In this document: in pieces, positions 53,106 through 61,858 of the stretch
Position numbering within the stretch: position 1 is the first letter of the stretch
How the letters are laid out: each line of letters begins with the position of its first letter
From: Desulfobacterales bacterium
GTDB lineage: Bacteria; Desulfobacterota; Desulfobacteria; Desulfobacterales; JAAELO01
DNA: 64,000 nt
Assembly (NCBI GenBank): GCA_024226555.1
Contig: JAAELO010000848.1
Location: 1-64,000, forward strand
Direction: 5' to 3'
The notes under the pieces: model-generated
Database searches by the model: none
Told to the model about the DNA's origin: nothing
What the model saw: the letters and a program-made list of their open reading frames with translations, nothing else
Made by a program: the position numbers and the translations under genes

Positions 53106-53342
53106 GTGACTAAACTTGTTAGAACTATATTGATAATTATTATTCCTGCTTTTTTTACGGCAATAATGATTAATGGTTTATATAATTATGCAGGAACAAA
53201 CAGTAATTTTTACCTGTTCTTTGGATTAGGTTCACCTTTTTTTGTTGTTATGTTTGGTGGGTTATGTAAAATTATGACCTCAATTTTTGATAAAATCGGT
53301 TTTATGGTTCCTAATGATGAAGATTCAGAAGAATCTGAATAA
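53106..53342 (+). CDS. Small membrane protein, 78 aa
   Basis: Starts at GTG with AAGGA eight bases upstream. Two hydrophobic helices (~5-24, TILIIIIPAFFTAIMINGL; ~37-58, LFFGLGSPFFVVMFGGLC) and an acidic C-terminus (PNDEDSEESE). I do not recognise a family. It is divergent from the dynamin-like GTPase gene, so the two might share a regulatory region, but a functional link is only a guess. Confidence 0.7.
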   Translation: MTKLVRTILIIIIPAFFTAIMINGLYNYAGTNSNFYLFFGLGSPFFVVMFGGLCKIMTSIFDKIGFMVPNDEDSEESE

Positions 53343-53591
53343 AATTTGTTATTTTTTGTCTGTTATTTTTTTTTATTCAAAAAATCCCATAATAAAATTA
53401 TTAATTTAAAAATATAATTATTGCCTTTGGTTATTAGTTTAGTCTATTTTTGTTTACATAAGTTTAGCGTATTAAAATATCATTATGCTTTCAAAGATAT
53501 TGAGCCATTTAAAAAAAACGTATATACTGTCAGAGTATTTCAGTTTTATATTTAAAATTAACCCTGTTTTAGACAAAAAGGCTAACCTATT

Positions 53592-54812
53592 ATGCAATCA
53601 TCTATCACAAGACACCCCATATTTGACGAAAACACCGAATTATATGCATATGAGCTTCTTTTTCAGGATAATTTGGATAATATTATTAAAGAAACTGATG
53701 AATCATCATCAAGTGTTATTGCAGAAAGTTTCTTTTCATCAACAGGTGTGGATAAACTGACCGAAGGGAAAAGAGCTTACCTTACATTTACTGAAAAATT
53801 GATTTTAGATAGAATTCCACTTATGTGCCCTTTGGAGTCAGTAATTGTTGGGATTGCTCCTGAAATTAAAGATACAAAGAATGTGCTTGAGATCTGTAAA
53901 GAGCTCCATAAAAAAGAGTATACAATCGCACTTAATAGTTTTGCATTTCAAAAGGAATTAATACCTCTTTTACCATATGTTCGTATTGTAAGAGTTAATT
54001 TTGAACAGGATTCAATTGAAAAAATTAAACAGATCATGGAGCTGCTTGAGAAAAATGCCCCGGATGCTGTTCTCTTTGCAGAAAAAGTAAATACTCAATA
54101 TGAACATAAACAAGCTCAGGATATTGGTTTTAAATTTTTTCAGGGAGGTTTTTTCAGAAAACCTGAAACAATTGAAAAAAAAGAGATATCAACGAATCTT
54201 TTAAACCTTGTTGATATCATGAAAGAGATTAGTAAAACTGCAAATGATGTTAATTTTGATAAGGTTGAAGCTCTTATCAATCATGATATGGGGATATCGT
54301 ACAAACTTCTGCGATATATAAATTCTGCTTATTATAAAAGAGCTACGGAAATATCTTCCATTAAACAAGCTCTTTTAATGCTTGGAACTGATGAGATTAG
54401 AAGATTTGTTTCTGTTATCATGATGTCAAGTATGTCTGCAGATAAACCCACAGAACTTTTAAAAACAGCCTGCATAAGAGCAAGATTTTGTGAACTTCTT
54501 GCCAAAGACAACGAAAGAAAGGATGCTCAGGCTCTTTACACGCTAGGTATGTTTTCTCTTATCGATGCAATTTTAGACCAAAGCATGCAGGATATCATGA
54601 CTCAATTACCATTAGCTACCAACTTAATTGATGCATTAGCTAATAGGGAAGGAGAGATGTCCGCATTCCTTATTCTTTTAGAAAGTTATGAAGATGGGAA
54701 TTGGGATGGAGTTGAAGACTCTGCTGGTTCATTGAGTCTGAATGATGAAAATATTCCGGTACTTTATATGGAAGCTTGTGACTGGGCAAATCCAGATGAT
54801 GTAATAGGATAA
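53592..54812 (+). CDS. EAL-HDOD (YuxH-type) signalling protein
   Basis: A 406-aa protein: residues ~1-190 are a degenerate EAL domain (ITRHPIFDENTELYAYELLFQDN, where an active enzyme has an intact Glu-Ala/Val-Leu and metal residues), and ~205-400 an HDOD domain (LVDIMKEISKTANDVNFDKVEALINHDMGISYKLLRYINSAYYKR; LLMLGTDEIRRFV). The EAL part is unlikely to hydrolyse cyclic di-GMP; such proteins act as scaffolds or regulators in motility and biofilm control. Cytoplasmic. A 31-codon frame with its own ribosome-binding site follows. Confidence 0.93.
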   Translation: MQSSITRHPIFDENTELYAYELLFQDNLDNIIKETDESSSSVIAESFFSSTGVDKLTEGKRAYLTFTEKLILDRIPLMCPLESVIVGIAPEIKDTKNVLEICKELHKKEYTIALNSFAFQKELIPLLPYVRIVRVNFEQDSIEKIKQIMELLEKNAPDAVLFAEKVNTQYEHKQAQDIGFKFFQGGFFRKPETIEKKEISTNLLNLVDIMKEISKTANDVNFDKVEALINHDMGISYKLLRYINSAYYKRATEISSIKQALLMLGTDEIRRFVSVIMMSSMSADKPTELLKTACIRARFCELLAKDNERKDAQALYTLGMFSLIDAILDQSMQDIMTQLPLATNLIDALANREGEMSAFLILLESYEDGNWDGVEDSAGSLSLNDENIPVLYMEACDWANPDDVIG

Positions 54813-54836
54813 CTTAAATCATGAAGGTGGGTTTAA

Positions 54837-54932
54837 ATGAACTCATCTATTGAAAAAATAATGTTTCTTATAAAACCAGGAACCTTCTTTCAGATTTTAA
54901 AGAAGCAATCTGAAAAAAGTTTAGGATTTTAA
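54837..54932 (+). CDS. Possible 31-aa small protein
   Basis: AAGGTGG (54824-54830) lies six bases before an ATG opening a frame of 31 codons, MNSSIEKIMFLIKPGTFFQI and a Lys/Ser-rich end. It is 24 bases after the EAL-HDOD stop and just before a terminator-like hairpin, the position expected of a last operon gene. No similarity recognised; it could also be chance. Confidence 0.4.
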   Translation: MNSSIEKIMFLIKPGTFFQILKKQSEKSLGF

Positions 54933-54955
54933 TAGTAAATAATTGTGTTTTTCAT

Positions 54956-54983
54956 AGAGTTTGAACTTTTTTTTTCAAACTCT
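54956..54983. terminator. Bidirectional terminator between EAL-HDOD and PEP-CTERM genes
   Basis: AGAGTTTGAA (54956-54965) and TTCAAACTCT (54974-54983) form a 10-bp stem around a T-rich loop, between two convergent genes. T-rich sequence in the loop and A-rich flanks would serve either direction. Confidence 0.6.
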
Positions 54984-55015
54984 AAGCCCTTTCAAACTTA
55001 ATTTCTGCTAAGGTT

Positions 55016-57907
55016 CTATACGTAATAAGCTTTTTCTCCCCTTTTAAGAAACATATAACCCAGAAAAAGGGAAACGATTATTATGAGCATCCATTCTTCT
55101 GGTTCTGGAGTCCCGGAGACGGTGAAAGGATTATTAGGTTTTGATATAACTTCCTTTCCATCTTCCACTTCCCGTTTAAAGCGGTCATCTTTTTTCTCCG
55201 CTTCTGCAAGGGCTTTCTTCTGTCTTTTGTTTACCAGCACAATCATGGATGAGTATGGTGATACAAGAGAATATTTTTTGGCAATCCTATGAATTTTATC
55301 AAGTTCTTTTATGCTCATTTTTTCCATATGCTGTACCTGCCTGCTGATGTATTGTGATGCAGCAAGGGCTTCAGCACCGGTTTCTTTATACTGTTTTCTC
55401 TCTATACTATTTAAACTTCCTAACGATTCTATCTCCCATGTTATTCCTTTTGTTGCGGCAATCATTTTTTTATTCACTGCTGCCTTTTTCTTAAAACTGA
55501 TTGTTTTAAAAACTTCCTGTATGGAGAGGGTTGTACCACCTAGGCTTTTTTTAATGGTTTCAAGGAGAGCGTCTGTATATGCTGGTGGAATTTGTTTATC
55601 CTGATGAACCAGATAGAGCGGAGCGCTTAGTTTTAAAGAGATTATGTCATCTCCTGATTGTTCATAGCTTCCTTTATCTGTTAGAACAATAATTGCGGTG
55701 TAATTTTTTTTGGCTGCAAGTGAGTGGAATTTATTGACTATGGAGAACATTTGGGCTGGACCGTAATACAAAAAATCATCCTCATTGTTTACTGTATCAA
55801 GATCTTCAATGTTGATGAATTCGGCCTTTTCTTTGTCAAAACGGAAGATATCGGCTTTGATTTTATGTTTTTTGATCCAGGTGAGTGATTGTGCTGTAGT
55901 GTTTTTTATTTTGTTCATGCTGTATGAAGGATCGATTAACAGTGCATATTTCCCTTCAATTCCTTTAAGGGCATCAGCTTTTTGATTGTTCAAAATAGTA
56001 GGTCTGGCCTTTATGAGAACTGAGTCATTTAAAATAAAACTGTGTTGTGCTGGTTTTATTTGATTGTTACTCTCAATCACCGGAGGAAGCCAGGGGCTTT
56101 CGCTGTCTTTGTCAAACTCTTTGCCATTAATTGTGAATTTGGTATCCGCTGACCAGTATGCATTTCTTCTTTCGATAAGTGTCGGCATGGGCCAGCTTTT
56201 GTTCCCGTCAGCCATACATAGGAACCTTATCTTGAGATATAGTTTTTCAGGTTCATTTTTATCCTTATCTCTAAAGATGCGCGCTGGTATAGGAAAGGCT
56301 CGGAGTCTATATTGTCTTGGACCAACCTGTTCAAGCAATGACGGGTCAACTCTTCTTCGTACTTCATTTTTATAGACCTGCTGGGCAGCGCCTCGCGGTG
56401 CTACAACATAGGGAAACTTTTCCGGCCTGGTGCTGTCATCGCTGAGCCAGAGTCCCGTAATTACTGAATTTTCCGGCATGGTAAAATAGTATAATATCTC
56501 CTGCTGCCGGATCGTATGGTTTTCATATACTTCGGAGAGGTAAAACTCTGCCCAGTCCCCATGTTCTGTGAAGCTAAGGGATTGTTTCGTGATAAGAACT
56601 TTTTCATCGTTACTGTTCAATAGTCCCGCTTCATTGCTGTCACGATCCCAGGTAGACTTCATGGCATGTATTATTGCTTCTTTTTCTTCTTTCTGTATCG
56701 GACCGTCAAAGAAGAATTCGTATAGTTTTTCCGCTTTATCCTGATCCCTGAACATTTTGTTTCCGTTGTAGAGAAAGGGCTGGGCGAAAAAGTTGTAGAG
56801 ATTCTGTATGGAGTTTGCGAAAGACCCCTTTTTATCTTTAGATCTGTATTTTGTGCTTTCTTCGTAGAATACTTCTTTGTATATCTCTTCAATATGGTTA
56901 TTTGCTTTTGTGGAGCTGATATAGCGGTATGGAGAAAGGTAGGCGTTAAGAAGCCCCTTTCTTATCGTTTCGGATTCTGCTAATAACTCTTTTTTTTCAT
57001 TTATGGATATATCCTGTAAGTACTGTATATCGCTTTCACCGTCTAACTTTACGGTTTTTATCTTTTCTATGAGTTCAAAAGCTTTAACCTGGGGTTGTGT
57101 ATTAAGAGTAAAAAAGAGAACTGTATTCAAGGAAATTACTATACCAGCAACAAGACCAGCAGGTTTTAGACCGAAGAGGTTTTTAAAATTTTTAAAAGTC
57201 ACATGGAAATTTTTGAAATAGAGTACTATAAGTGCCACAGGCAACCCTATAAAAACCGTTGCTGTAAAAATTAAAAATAATCCAGATATAAATCCCATAA
57301 AGATAAGTTCGCCTTCAAGCAGGATTGGTATAATCTTCCCAATCCATTCAAATTCGAAAAATAATGTAATTAGGTAAGCGCAAAGAGGGATTGCATAAAA
57401 TAATACTATGATAGAAATATATATTCCAATGATTAGCAGGAAAGTACTTCCTGTAAAAAAGATACTGTTTTTATATTTCTCCTGTGGGTCGGTTGCTGAG
57501 AGCAGGTTATACAAATAGACAGCAATACCTGTAAAGAGGAGAAAAAACAGGTGGTATGTTCCTGGGTTTAGTTCACGGAACAGGAAGATCCGCAGCAGGC
57601 AGATCATAAATAGGGGTATCTCTATGCCATAAAACAGTTTTAGCAGTTTTAGGGGTTCTTTCCTGAATTTTGTAATTCCGAGAATTATAGCAGCCAGAGG
57701 AATCAGCATTGCCAGGATAGCAAAAAATGTAAAGTCCATGGGAATAAAACCTGTCATTGTTTTCTTTACTATCGGTACAAGCATATTGGGGATAATAACA
57801 TAGGCGGTAAATATCCCAAATATAAGATTCCATGACCAGAATATACCGTAGGAAATCATCCGTTTATTAAAAATTTTTTTCAGTTTTTTTATATGTGCCT
57901 GTTTCAT
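55016..57907 (-). CDS. PEP-CTERM integral membrane protein with VIT and vWA domains
   Basis: A 963-aa protein: eight or so N-terminal membrane helices (~15-280), a VIT-like domain (~440-560; FYLSEVYENHTIRQQEILYYFTMP, VVAPRGAAQQVYKNEV), a vWA domain with intact MIDAS (LLIDPSYSMNK, ~655-665), and a C-terminal sorting signal: TPEPEEWML, a hydrophobic helix and a basic end (KRGEKAYYV). The signal should be cut by the exosortase encoded 50 bases upstream. The architecture matches the 'PEP-CTERM family integral membrane protein' type that pairs with a dedicated exosortase; I recall this as TIGR02921 with XrtO, not verified. Codons are clearly GC-richer than most of the window. Confidence 0.88.
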   Translation of the reverse strand: MKQAHIKKLKKIFNKRMISYGIFWSWNLIFGIFTAYVIIPNMLVPIVKKTMTGFIPMDFTFFAILAMLIPLAAIILGITKFRKEPLKLLKLFYGIEIPLFMICLLRIFLFRELNPGTYHLFFLLFTGIAVYLYNLLSATDPQEKYKNSIFFTGSTFLLIIGIYISIIVLFYAIPLCAYLITLFFEFEWIGKIIPILLEGELIFMGFISGLFLIFTATVFIGLPVALIVLYFKNFHVTFKNFKNLFGLKPAGLVAGIVISLNTVLFFTLNTQPQVKAFELIEKIKTVKLDGESDIQYLQDISINEKKELLAESETIRKGLLNAYLSPYRYISSTKANNHIEEIYKEVFYEESTKYRSKDKKGSFANSIQNLYNFFAQPFLYNGNKMFRDQDKAEKLYEFFFDGPIQKEEKEAIIHAMKSTWDRDSNEAGLLNSNDEKVLITKQSLSFTEHGDWAEFYLSEVYENHTIRQQEILYYFTMPENSVITGLWLSDDSTRPEKFPYVVAPRGAAQQVYKNEVRRRVDPSLLEQVGPRQYRLRAFPIPARIFRDKDKNEPEKLYLKIRFLCMADGNKSWPMPTLIERRNAYWSADTKFTINGKEFDKDSESPWLPPVIESNNQIKPAQHSFILNDSVLIKARPTILNNQKADALKGIEGKYALLIDPSYSMNKIKNTTAQSLTWIKKHKIKADIFRFDKEKAEFINIEDLDTVNNEDDFLYYGPAQMFSIVNKFHSLAAKKNYTAIIVLTDKGSYEQSGDDIISLKLSAPLYLVHQDKQIPPAYTDALLETIKKSLGGTTLSIQEVFKTISFKKKAAVNKKMIAATKGITWEIESLGSLNSIERKQYKETGAEALAASQYISRQVQHMEKMSIKELDKIHRIAKKYSLVSPYSSMIVLVNKRQKKALAEAEKKDDRFKREVEDGKEVISKPNNPFTVSGTPEPEEWMLIIIVSLFLGYMFLKRGEKAYYV

Positions 57908-57931
57908 TTTTTTTTGTTACTCCCTTATGTG

Positions 57932-57969
57932 TTGTATTTCTAGCAAAATTCTAATTGTTAGAGGGTTCC
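57932..57969 (+). mobile_element. B end of the miniature element between exosortase and its substrate
   Basis: TTGTATTTCTAGCAAAATTC and TTGTTAGAGGGTTCC match the B terminus; no A half is present. It overlaps the last codons of the exosortase gene, whose final Gly-Thr-Leu and TAA come from it. Confidence 0.75.
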
Positions 57970-59541
57970 ATTTAAAATTCGTTTCACTTCCCTGAAAAGG
58001 GTTAAGTGAAATACCTTCATCTTTTTTGTTTCCCAGTCTATTTGCTTATCAAACAGTATGGAAACAAGAATCCAGGTTTTTTCTTTTCCCATAACCTGTG
58101 CCCAGACCCGTGAGGAAAAATCATCTGTGGTGAAAGAGGGGGACTGGAACCAGTACGAAGCTGCAAGATCCCGGTGCTCAAAAGTTAAGGTCTTCACTGG
58201 AAAGGAGCTATTCATAAGAACTGTAGCTGTGGCCGATTGTTTGATAGTAAGGCCCTCTCCTGTGAGACAATCTTCCGGTGAATGGTGGTTTCTCCAATTA
58301 TGGTTAAGGGCGATCAGCATAGTCCCGGAAAGGTTGTTCCACTTAAACTTCTTTTTTACAGCTTTATCTCCCCGATTCTTTTGCAGGAATGAGCTTTCCA
58401 GTTTTGTCAGAGGAACTGGTTTCAGGCTAAAGGAAGCAGGTAACTGCAAATTGAAATTGGTTTCGGCATACGCAGAGAATTGAAGCGTATTTCGTTCCTG
58501 ATGGAGCCACAAAGCAACCAGCAAAAATGGGATCAGAAAAAAATAGAGTTTGATGCTCGCTGACTTACCTGCTTTATCTTCACTGGAGCACTTCTGAGGT
58601 GATAATTCATTATTTGATTTATCTGAGCCGTTTTTGAGCATAAACCAGGCAAAAATACAGGCGAAGATAAAACCTGTTAATCCAAGGGGAATATGGATAG
58701 CTGCGGCAATTTTTGGCATCAGAAGCGCTGTTTCTGTTATAACCAGGATAACTATTCTTAAAATATTAAAAGCAGTCAAAGCTGTAAAAAAAAGAATCAG
58801 GGATACAAACCAGCGTAGGTTAAGCCGTTTTTGTTCCATCCAGGTAGCTGTGAAAAAGAAGAGGAGCCCTGACCAGAGTCCTTTTAAGCCGCTGCATGAA
58901 AGGTCTACCTGAGCAGCGCTGTTTTCGATAATTATAATTGTTTCCCGTGATATATTGGCAATCCCCAATGCTGATAGGGCCTGTTCCGCTATTTCTGCGG
59001 AAAACATGCGCATGGGGAAGCCCAGATATGTATCAAAATTATTACCAAAAGGGAGTGTTTGTATGATCAGAATAACGGGGATCAGACCTTTTTTCCATAC
59101 ATCAAATGGAAGATAGAGACCCAGAAGGCTGTACATGCTCAGAGCAAAGAAGAGGCTTGAGAAAATATTGATTTTGATAAAGTATTCGAGCAGGATATAG
59201 CAGGTAACAGAGCAAATAAGAGATATTAGAGGGGGCCAGTTGAGCCTGAGCCTTATTATCTTACTTTTTACCTGATTTCCAGGCAGAGGATTTTTTATTG
59301 TTTTATTGTATATTTTTTGGATGAGAAGCCCGGTAATTCCAATAAGTATAATAAGGCTTAACCTGTTTGATGAGTAAGAAAAGGATTTTCCGATCCACAG
59401 AATGGTCCGGGAAAACAGGATGATCATAAGTGACCAGAGAACTATATCCGGTATTCTTACTTTATTTTTAAACAGACTTTTGAATAAACTCAAAAAGTTC
59501 TGAAAGGAATATATGTTCTTAATATTTATTGAATGAGACAT
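57958..59541 (-). CDS. Exosortase fused to an EpsI-type C-terminal domain
   Basis: A 527-aa membrane protein with about ten helices. The exosortase catalytic triad is seen as VDLSCSGLKGLWSG (Cys216), FNILRIVIL (Arg262) and AAIHIPLGLTG (His283). After a linker (~303-330) and another helix, the C-terminal domain has NHHSPEDCLTGEGLTI (His420, Cys425), the motif of EpsI-type proteins. It should recognise and cleave PEP-CTERM substrates; the only one visible is the next gene in the operon. The last residues GTL and the stop are from a miniature-element end, so the original C-terminus has been altered. GC-rich codon use (over 50% in places) suggests horizontal acquisition with its partner. Confidence 0.9.
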   Translation of the reverse strand: MSHSINIKNIYSFQNFLSLFKSLFKNKVRIPDIVLWSLMIILFSRTILWIGKSFSYSSNRLSLIILIGITGLLIQKIYNKTIKNPLPGNQVKSKIIRLRLNWPPLISLICSVTCYILLEYFIKINIFSSLFFALSMYSLLGLYLPFDVWKKGLIPVILIIQTLPFGNNFDTYLGFPMRMFSAEIAEQALSALGIANISRETIIIIENSAAQVDLSCSGLKGLWSGLLFFFTATWMEQKRLNLRWFVSLILFFTALTAFNILRIVILVITETALLMPKIAAAIHIPLGLTGFIFACIFAWFMLKNGSDKSNNELSPQKCSSEDKAGKSASIKLYFFLIPFLLVALWLHQERNTLQFSAYAETNFNLQLPASFSLKPVPLTKLESSFLQKNRGDKAVKKKFKWNNLSGTMLIALNHNWRNHHSPEDCLTGEGLTIKQSATATVLMNSSFPVKTLTFEHRDLAASYWFQSPSFTTDDFSSRVWAQVMGKEKTWILVSILFDKQIDWETKKMKVFHLTLFREVKRILNGTL

Positions 59542-59826
59542 TATTTCAGCTTCCTTTTTTGATCCCAGTTTCCTTTAATTTATAAAAACTATGTGAAAAG
59601 ACTATGAAGTGAATGTGAATTCCTGAAAATAATATAATTTGATATGGAACAGGTCTGGGTTTTAATTCTTTGATAACTTGAAATCAATAATGTTGTATTC
59701 TCTTTATTTCAGGCTAACCACAGCTTTTCTTATTTACAGTCCAGGTTTATGATGTTAAAAGATTCCTCTAAGCAATTACACTAAAATTATTAAATTTAAC
59801 AAAACAGGAAATTTGAGGAGTGACAC

Positions 59827-60759
59827 TTGGGTACAATTATAAGTTTAATAAATTTAAAAGGTGGTGTTGGAAAGACAACTTGCTGTGTAAATATTGCTGG
59901 TGAATTTGCAAACAGTCACAAAAAGGTTTTAGTTATAGATATGGATACTCAGGCTAATGCCTCTGTTCTTCTTATGAACCCTGTGAATTATAATCGTAAG
60001 ATATTATTGGAAAATGAAAATAACAACTCTGAAAACAATATTATATCAAAAACTATCTATCAGGTTTTTCGTGATGAAATCTATGATGAAAAAAAATTTT
60101 CATTTGATAATACAATTATAAAATCAGTAATAAAAATAAATGGGAATAAGAGGATGGCTCAGGAACCTCTTCCAAACCTTGATCTCATACCTACAACATA
60201 CCATTTACAAACTCTTGAACAGAATATAGTAAACTATGATCGAACTAAATACATTATTTTAAATAAAGTACTGAAAAAAATTAAGGATAAATACGATCTG
60301 ATTTTCATTGATTGCCCACCAAATATTTATACAGCAACAAAAAATGCATTATACGCATCAGACTTTTATATAATACCTACCTTACCTGATTATTTATCAA
60401 TGAGCGGCATTCACCTTTTAATTAACCAGCTTAACAAGATAATTGAGATAAAAGAGGAAGAAACTGAAAAATCAGTTAAGTTGCTTGGTATACTATTAAA
60501 CAATGTAGATGGTCGAACAAATGTACATAAAGAAGGCATAAAAAATATTGGTCACAGGCTTGATTTATTTAAACAGGAGAAGATGGTAAATGAGAATGCT
60601 GTAATTTTTAACACAAGAATTTCGAAAACGGTAAAAATTAATGAAGCATCAGGAGAGTTTCTGCCCATCTGTTTAAACTCACCAAGGGATAAAGCAACAG
60701 GCGAATTCAAGTCACTTTGTACTGAAATTTTAGATCAGATTTCGGTAAATAAGGAGTAA
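59827..60759 (+). CDS. ParA/Soj-family ATPase
   Basis: A 310-aa P-loop ATPase: TTG start with GAGGAG six bases upstream. Deviant Walker A KGGVGKTT (11-18), Walker A' VLVIDMDTQANAS, and Walker B YDLIFIDCPPNIYT; the C-terminal half contains LPDYLSMSGIHLLINQL, all standard ParA features. It is slightly longer than Soj because of a ~35-residue insertion near 55-110 (NENNNSENN...). No ParB or parS is adjacent. Instead two small genes follow at 5-base and 1-base spacing, one a probable nuclease. This argues for a role other than chromosome partition. Confidence 0.92.
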   Translation: MGTIISLINLKGGVGKTTCCVNIAGEFANSHKKVLVIDMDTQANASVLLMNPVNYNRKILLENENNNSENNIISKTIYQVFRDEIYDEKKFSFDNTIIKSVIKINGNKRMAQEPLPNLDLIPTTYHLQTLEQNIVNYDRTKYIILNKVLKKIKDKYDLIFIDCPPNIYTATKNALYASDFYIIPTLPDYLSMSGIHLLINQLNKIIEIKEEETEKSVKLLGILLNNVDGRTNVHKEGIKNIGHRLDLFKQEKMVNENAVIFNTRISKTVKINEASGEFLPICLNSPRDKATGEFKSLCTEILDQISVNKE

Positions 60760-60764
60760 GTAAA

Positions 60765-61358
60765 ATGGCTCAGCAGGAAGTAATTAAAAAAATAACTGAA
60801 ATACTTAATTTTTTATTTGTAGAATCTGATTACAATAAACTGGATCAGGATAAGGTTGTTAAAACAGTATGTGAGTTTGAAGATAAAATCCGTGATTGTT
60901 TTAAGAAGGATAATGAAATTGAATTGTTTTTTCAGAGCAAAGAAAATTTTCGAACAATTAGTGATCTCAAGACATTTGTAAAAAACAAATTAGAAATAAA
61001 GATAACTTCAACAAAAAGGAGTGATATTGAAAATGAATTATCTCTAAAATGTTTGGAACAAAATTTTGATATTGTTTTTTTAAAAAAGAATTTGCAGCAA
61101 AAAGAAAAATTAAAAAAGAAAATTAAATCATCTAAAAAAATAGAAAATAAAGCGGTCTACTGGTTTGGTTTATCCGAAGATGAATTAATTAAAGATTTGA
61201 ATAGTACAAAAAAATATTCCTCAATATTTGTTCTAAAGGAAGCTGCTAAAACTCTTTTAAATTCAAAACAAAAAAAACTTAAAACAAGAAAAAGTATAAT
61301 TTATGCAATCATTGCTACTGTAAAGAAAGAGAAATCAACCATGCAAATCGGTTCCTGA
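60765..61358 (+). CDS. Hypothetical helical protein between ParA and nuclease genes
   Basis: A 197-aa lysine- and glutamate-rich, all-helical protein. It has no signal peptide or membrane helix. Residues ~1-60 (VIKKITEILNFLFVESDYNKL) and ~130-190 (YWFGLSEDELIKDLNSTKKY, VLKEAAKTLLNSKQ, then basic KKLKTRKSIIYAIIATVKKEK) look like small helical domains with a basic C-terminal tail that could bind DNA. GGAGTAAGTAAA is its ribosome-binding site. I do not recognise the family. Its place in a tight three-gene operon suggests it bridges the ParA ATPase and the nuclease. Confidence 0.75.
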   Translation: MAQQEVIKKITEILNFLFVESDYNKLDQDKVVKTVCEFEDKIRDCFKKDNEIELFFQSKENFRTISDLKTFVKNKLEIKITSTKRSDIENELSLKCLEQNFDIVFLKKNLQQKEKLKKKIKSSKKIENKAVYWFGLSEDELIKDLNSTKKYSSIFVLKEAAKTLLNSKQKKLKTRKSIIYAIIATVKKEKSTMQIGS

Positions 61359-61359
61359 T

Positions 61360-61830
61360 ATGACTTTATATGATAGTTCATTTTTAAAAAAAATATCGGA
61401 AAGAGAACTTCAACATCTACTTGAAATTCACCCATACCTTATTAAACCTAAATTTATAGCAGCAACTTATGAACCACAGAAGAGATTAAAATCCGGGCTG
61501 GCTGATCTTGTTTTCTATCTGAAAAATGAGATCATTATTGTTGAGTTAAAAATAGTACCTCTTGATAATAGTTGTGTTCTTCAACTGAATGGATATTTAA
61601 ATGATATCAAGGAACTGTTTCCAGAAAGAAAAATATCAGGAATTATCGTTGGAGAAAAACCAAAAGAAAATGTATTAACACTCGCAGGCAATCTTGATTT
61701 TCCAATCGAAGTAAAAATAATTAATGATGATATTCCAATTTTTATTAAAATCTGTGACAAATGCAGAAAAGCAAATGACAAAACAAACAGATCATGTGTT
61801 TTTTGTAATAGCAAAAGATGGTTAGGTTAG
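61360..61830 (+). CDS. NucS-like PD-(D/E)XK nuclease with C-terminal zinc ribbon
   Basis: A 156-aa protein that begins LKKISERELQHLLEIHPYLI, like the NucS/EndoMS C-terminal nuclease domain. It contains the PD-(D/E)XK core: LADLVFYLKNEIIIVELKI with Asp49, Glu62 and Lys64, then VLQLNGYL (Gln75) as in NucS. Residues 132-149 carry C-x2-C...C-x2-C (CDKC, CVFC), a zinc ribbon. It lacks the usual NucS N-terminal DNA-binding domain; the zinc ribbon may replace it. The start ATG is one base after the previous stop, with no own ribosome-binding site, so translation is coupled. Probable DNA endonuclease. Confidence 0.8.
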   Translation: MTLYDSSFLKKISERELQHLLEIHPYLIKPKFIAATYEPQKRLKSGLADLVFYLKNEIIIVELKIVPLDNSCVLQLNGYLNDIKELFPERKISGIIVGEKPKENVLTLAGNLDFPIEVKIINDDIPIFIKICDKCRKANDKTNRSCVFCNSKRWLG

Positions 61831-61858
61831 GGTGCATTTTATGAGTATTTTAAAGCAA

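Noticed and set aside
59827-61830. ParA operon as a chromosomal origin/partition region
   Set aside because: No ParB, parS-like palindromes, dnaA, gidAB or DnaA-box cluster is visible; the second and third genes do not fit a partition locus.
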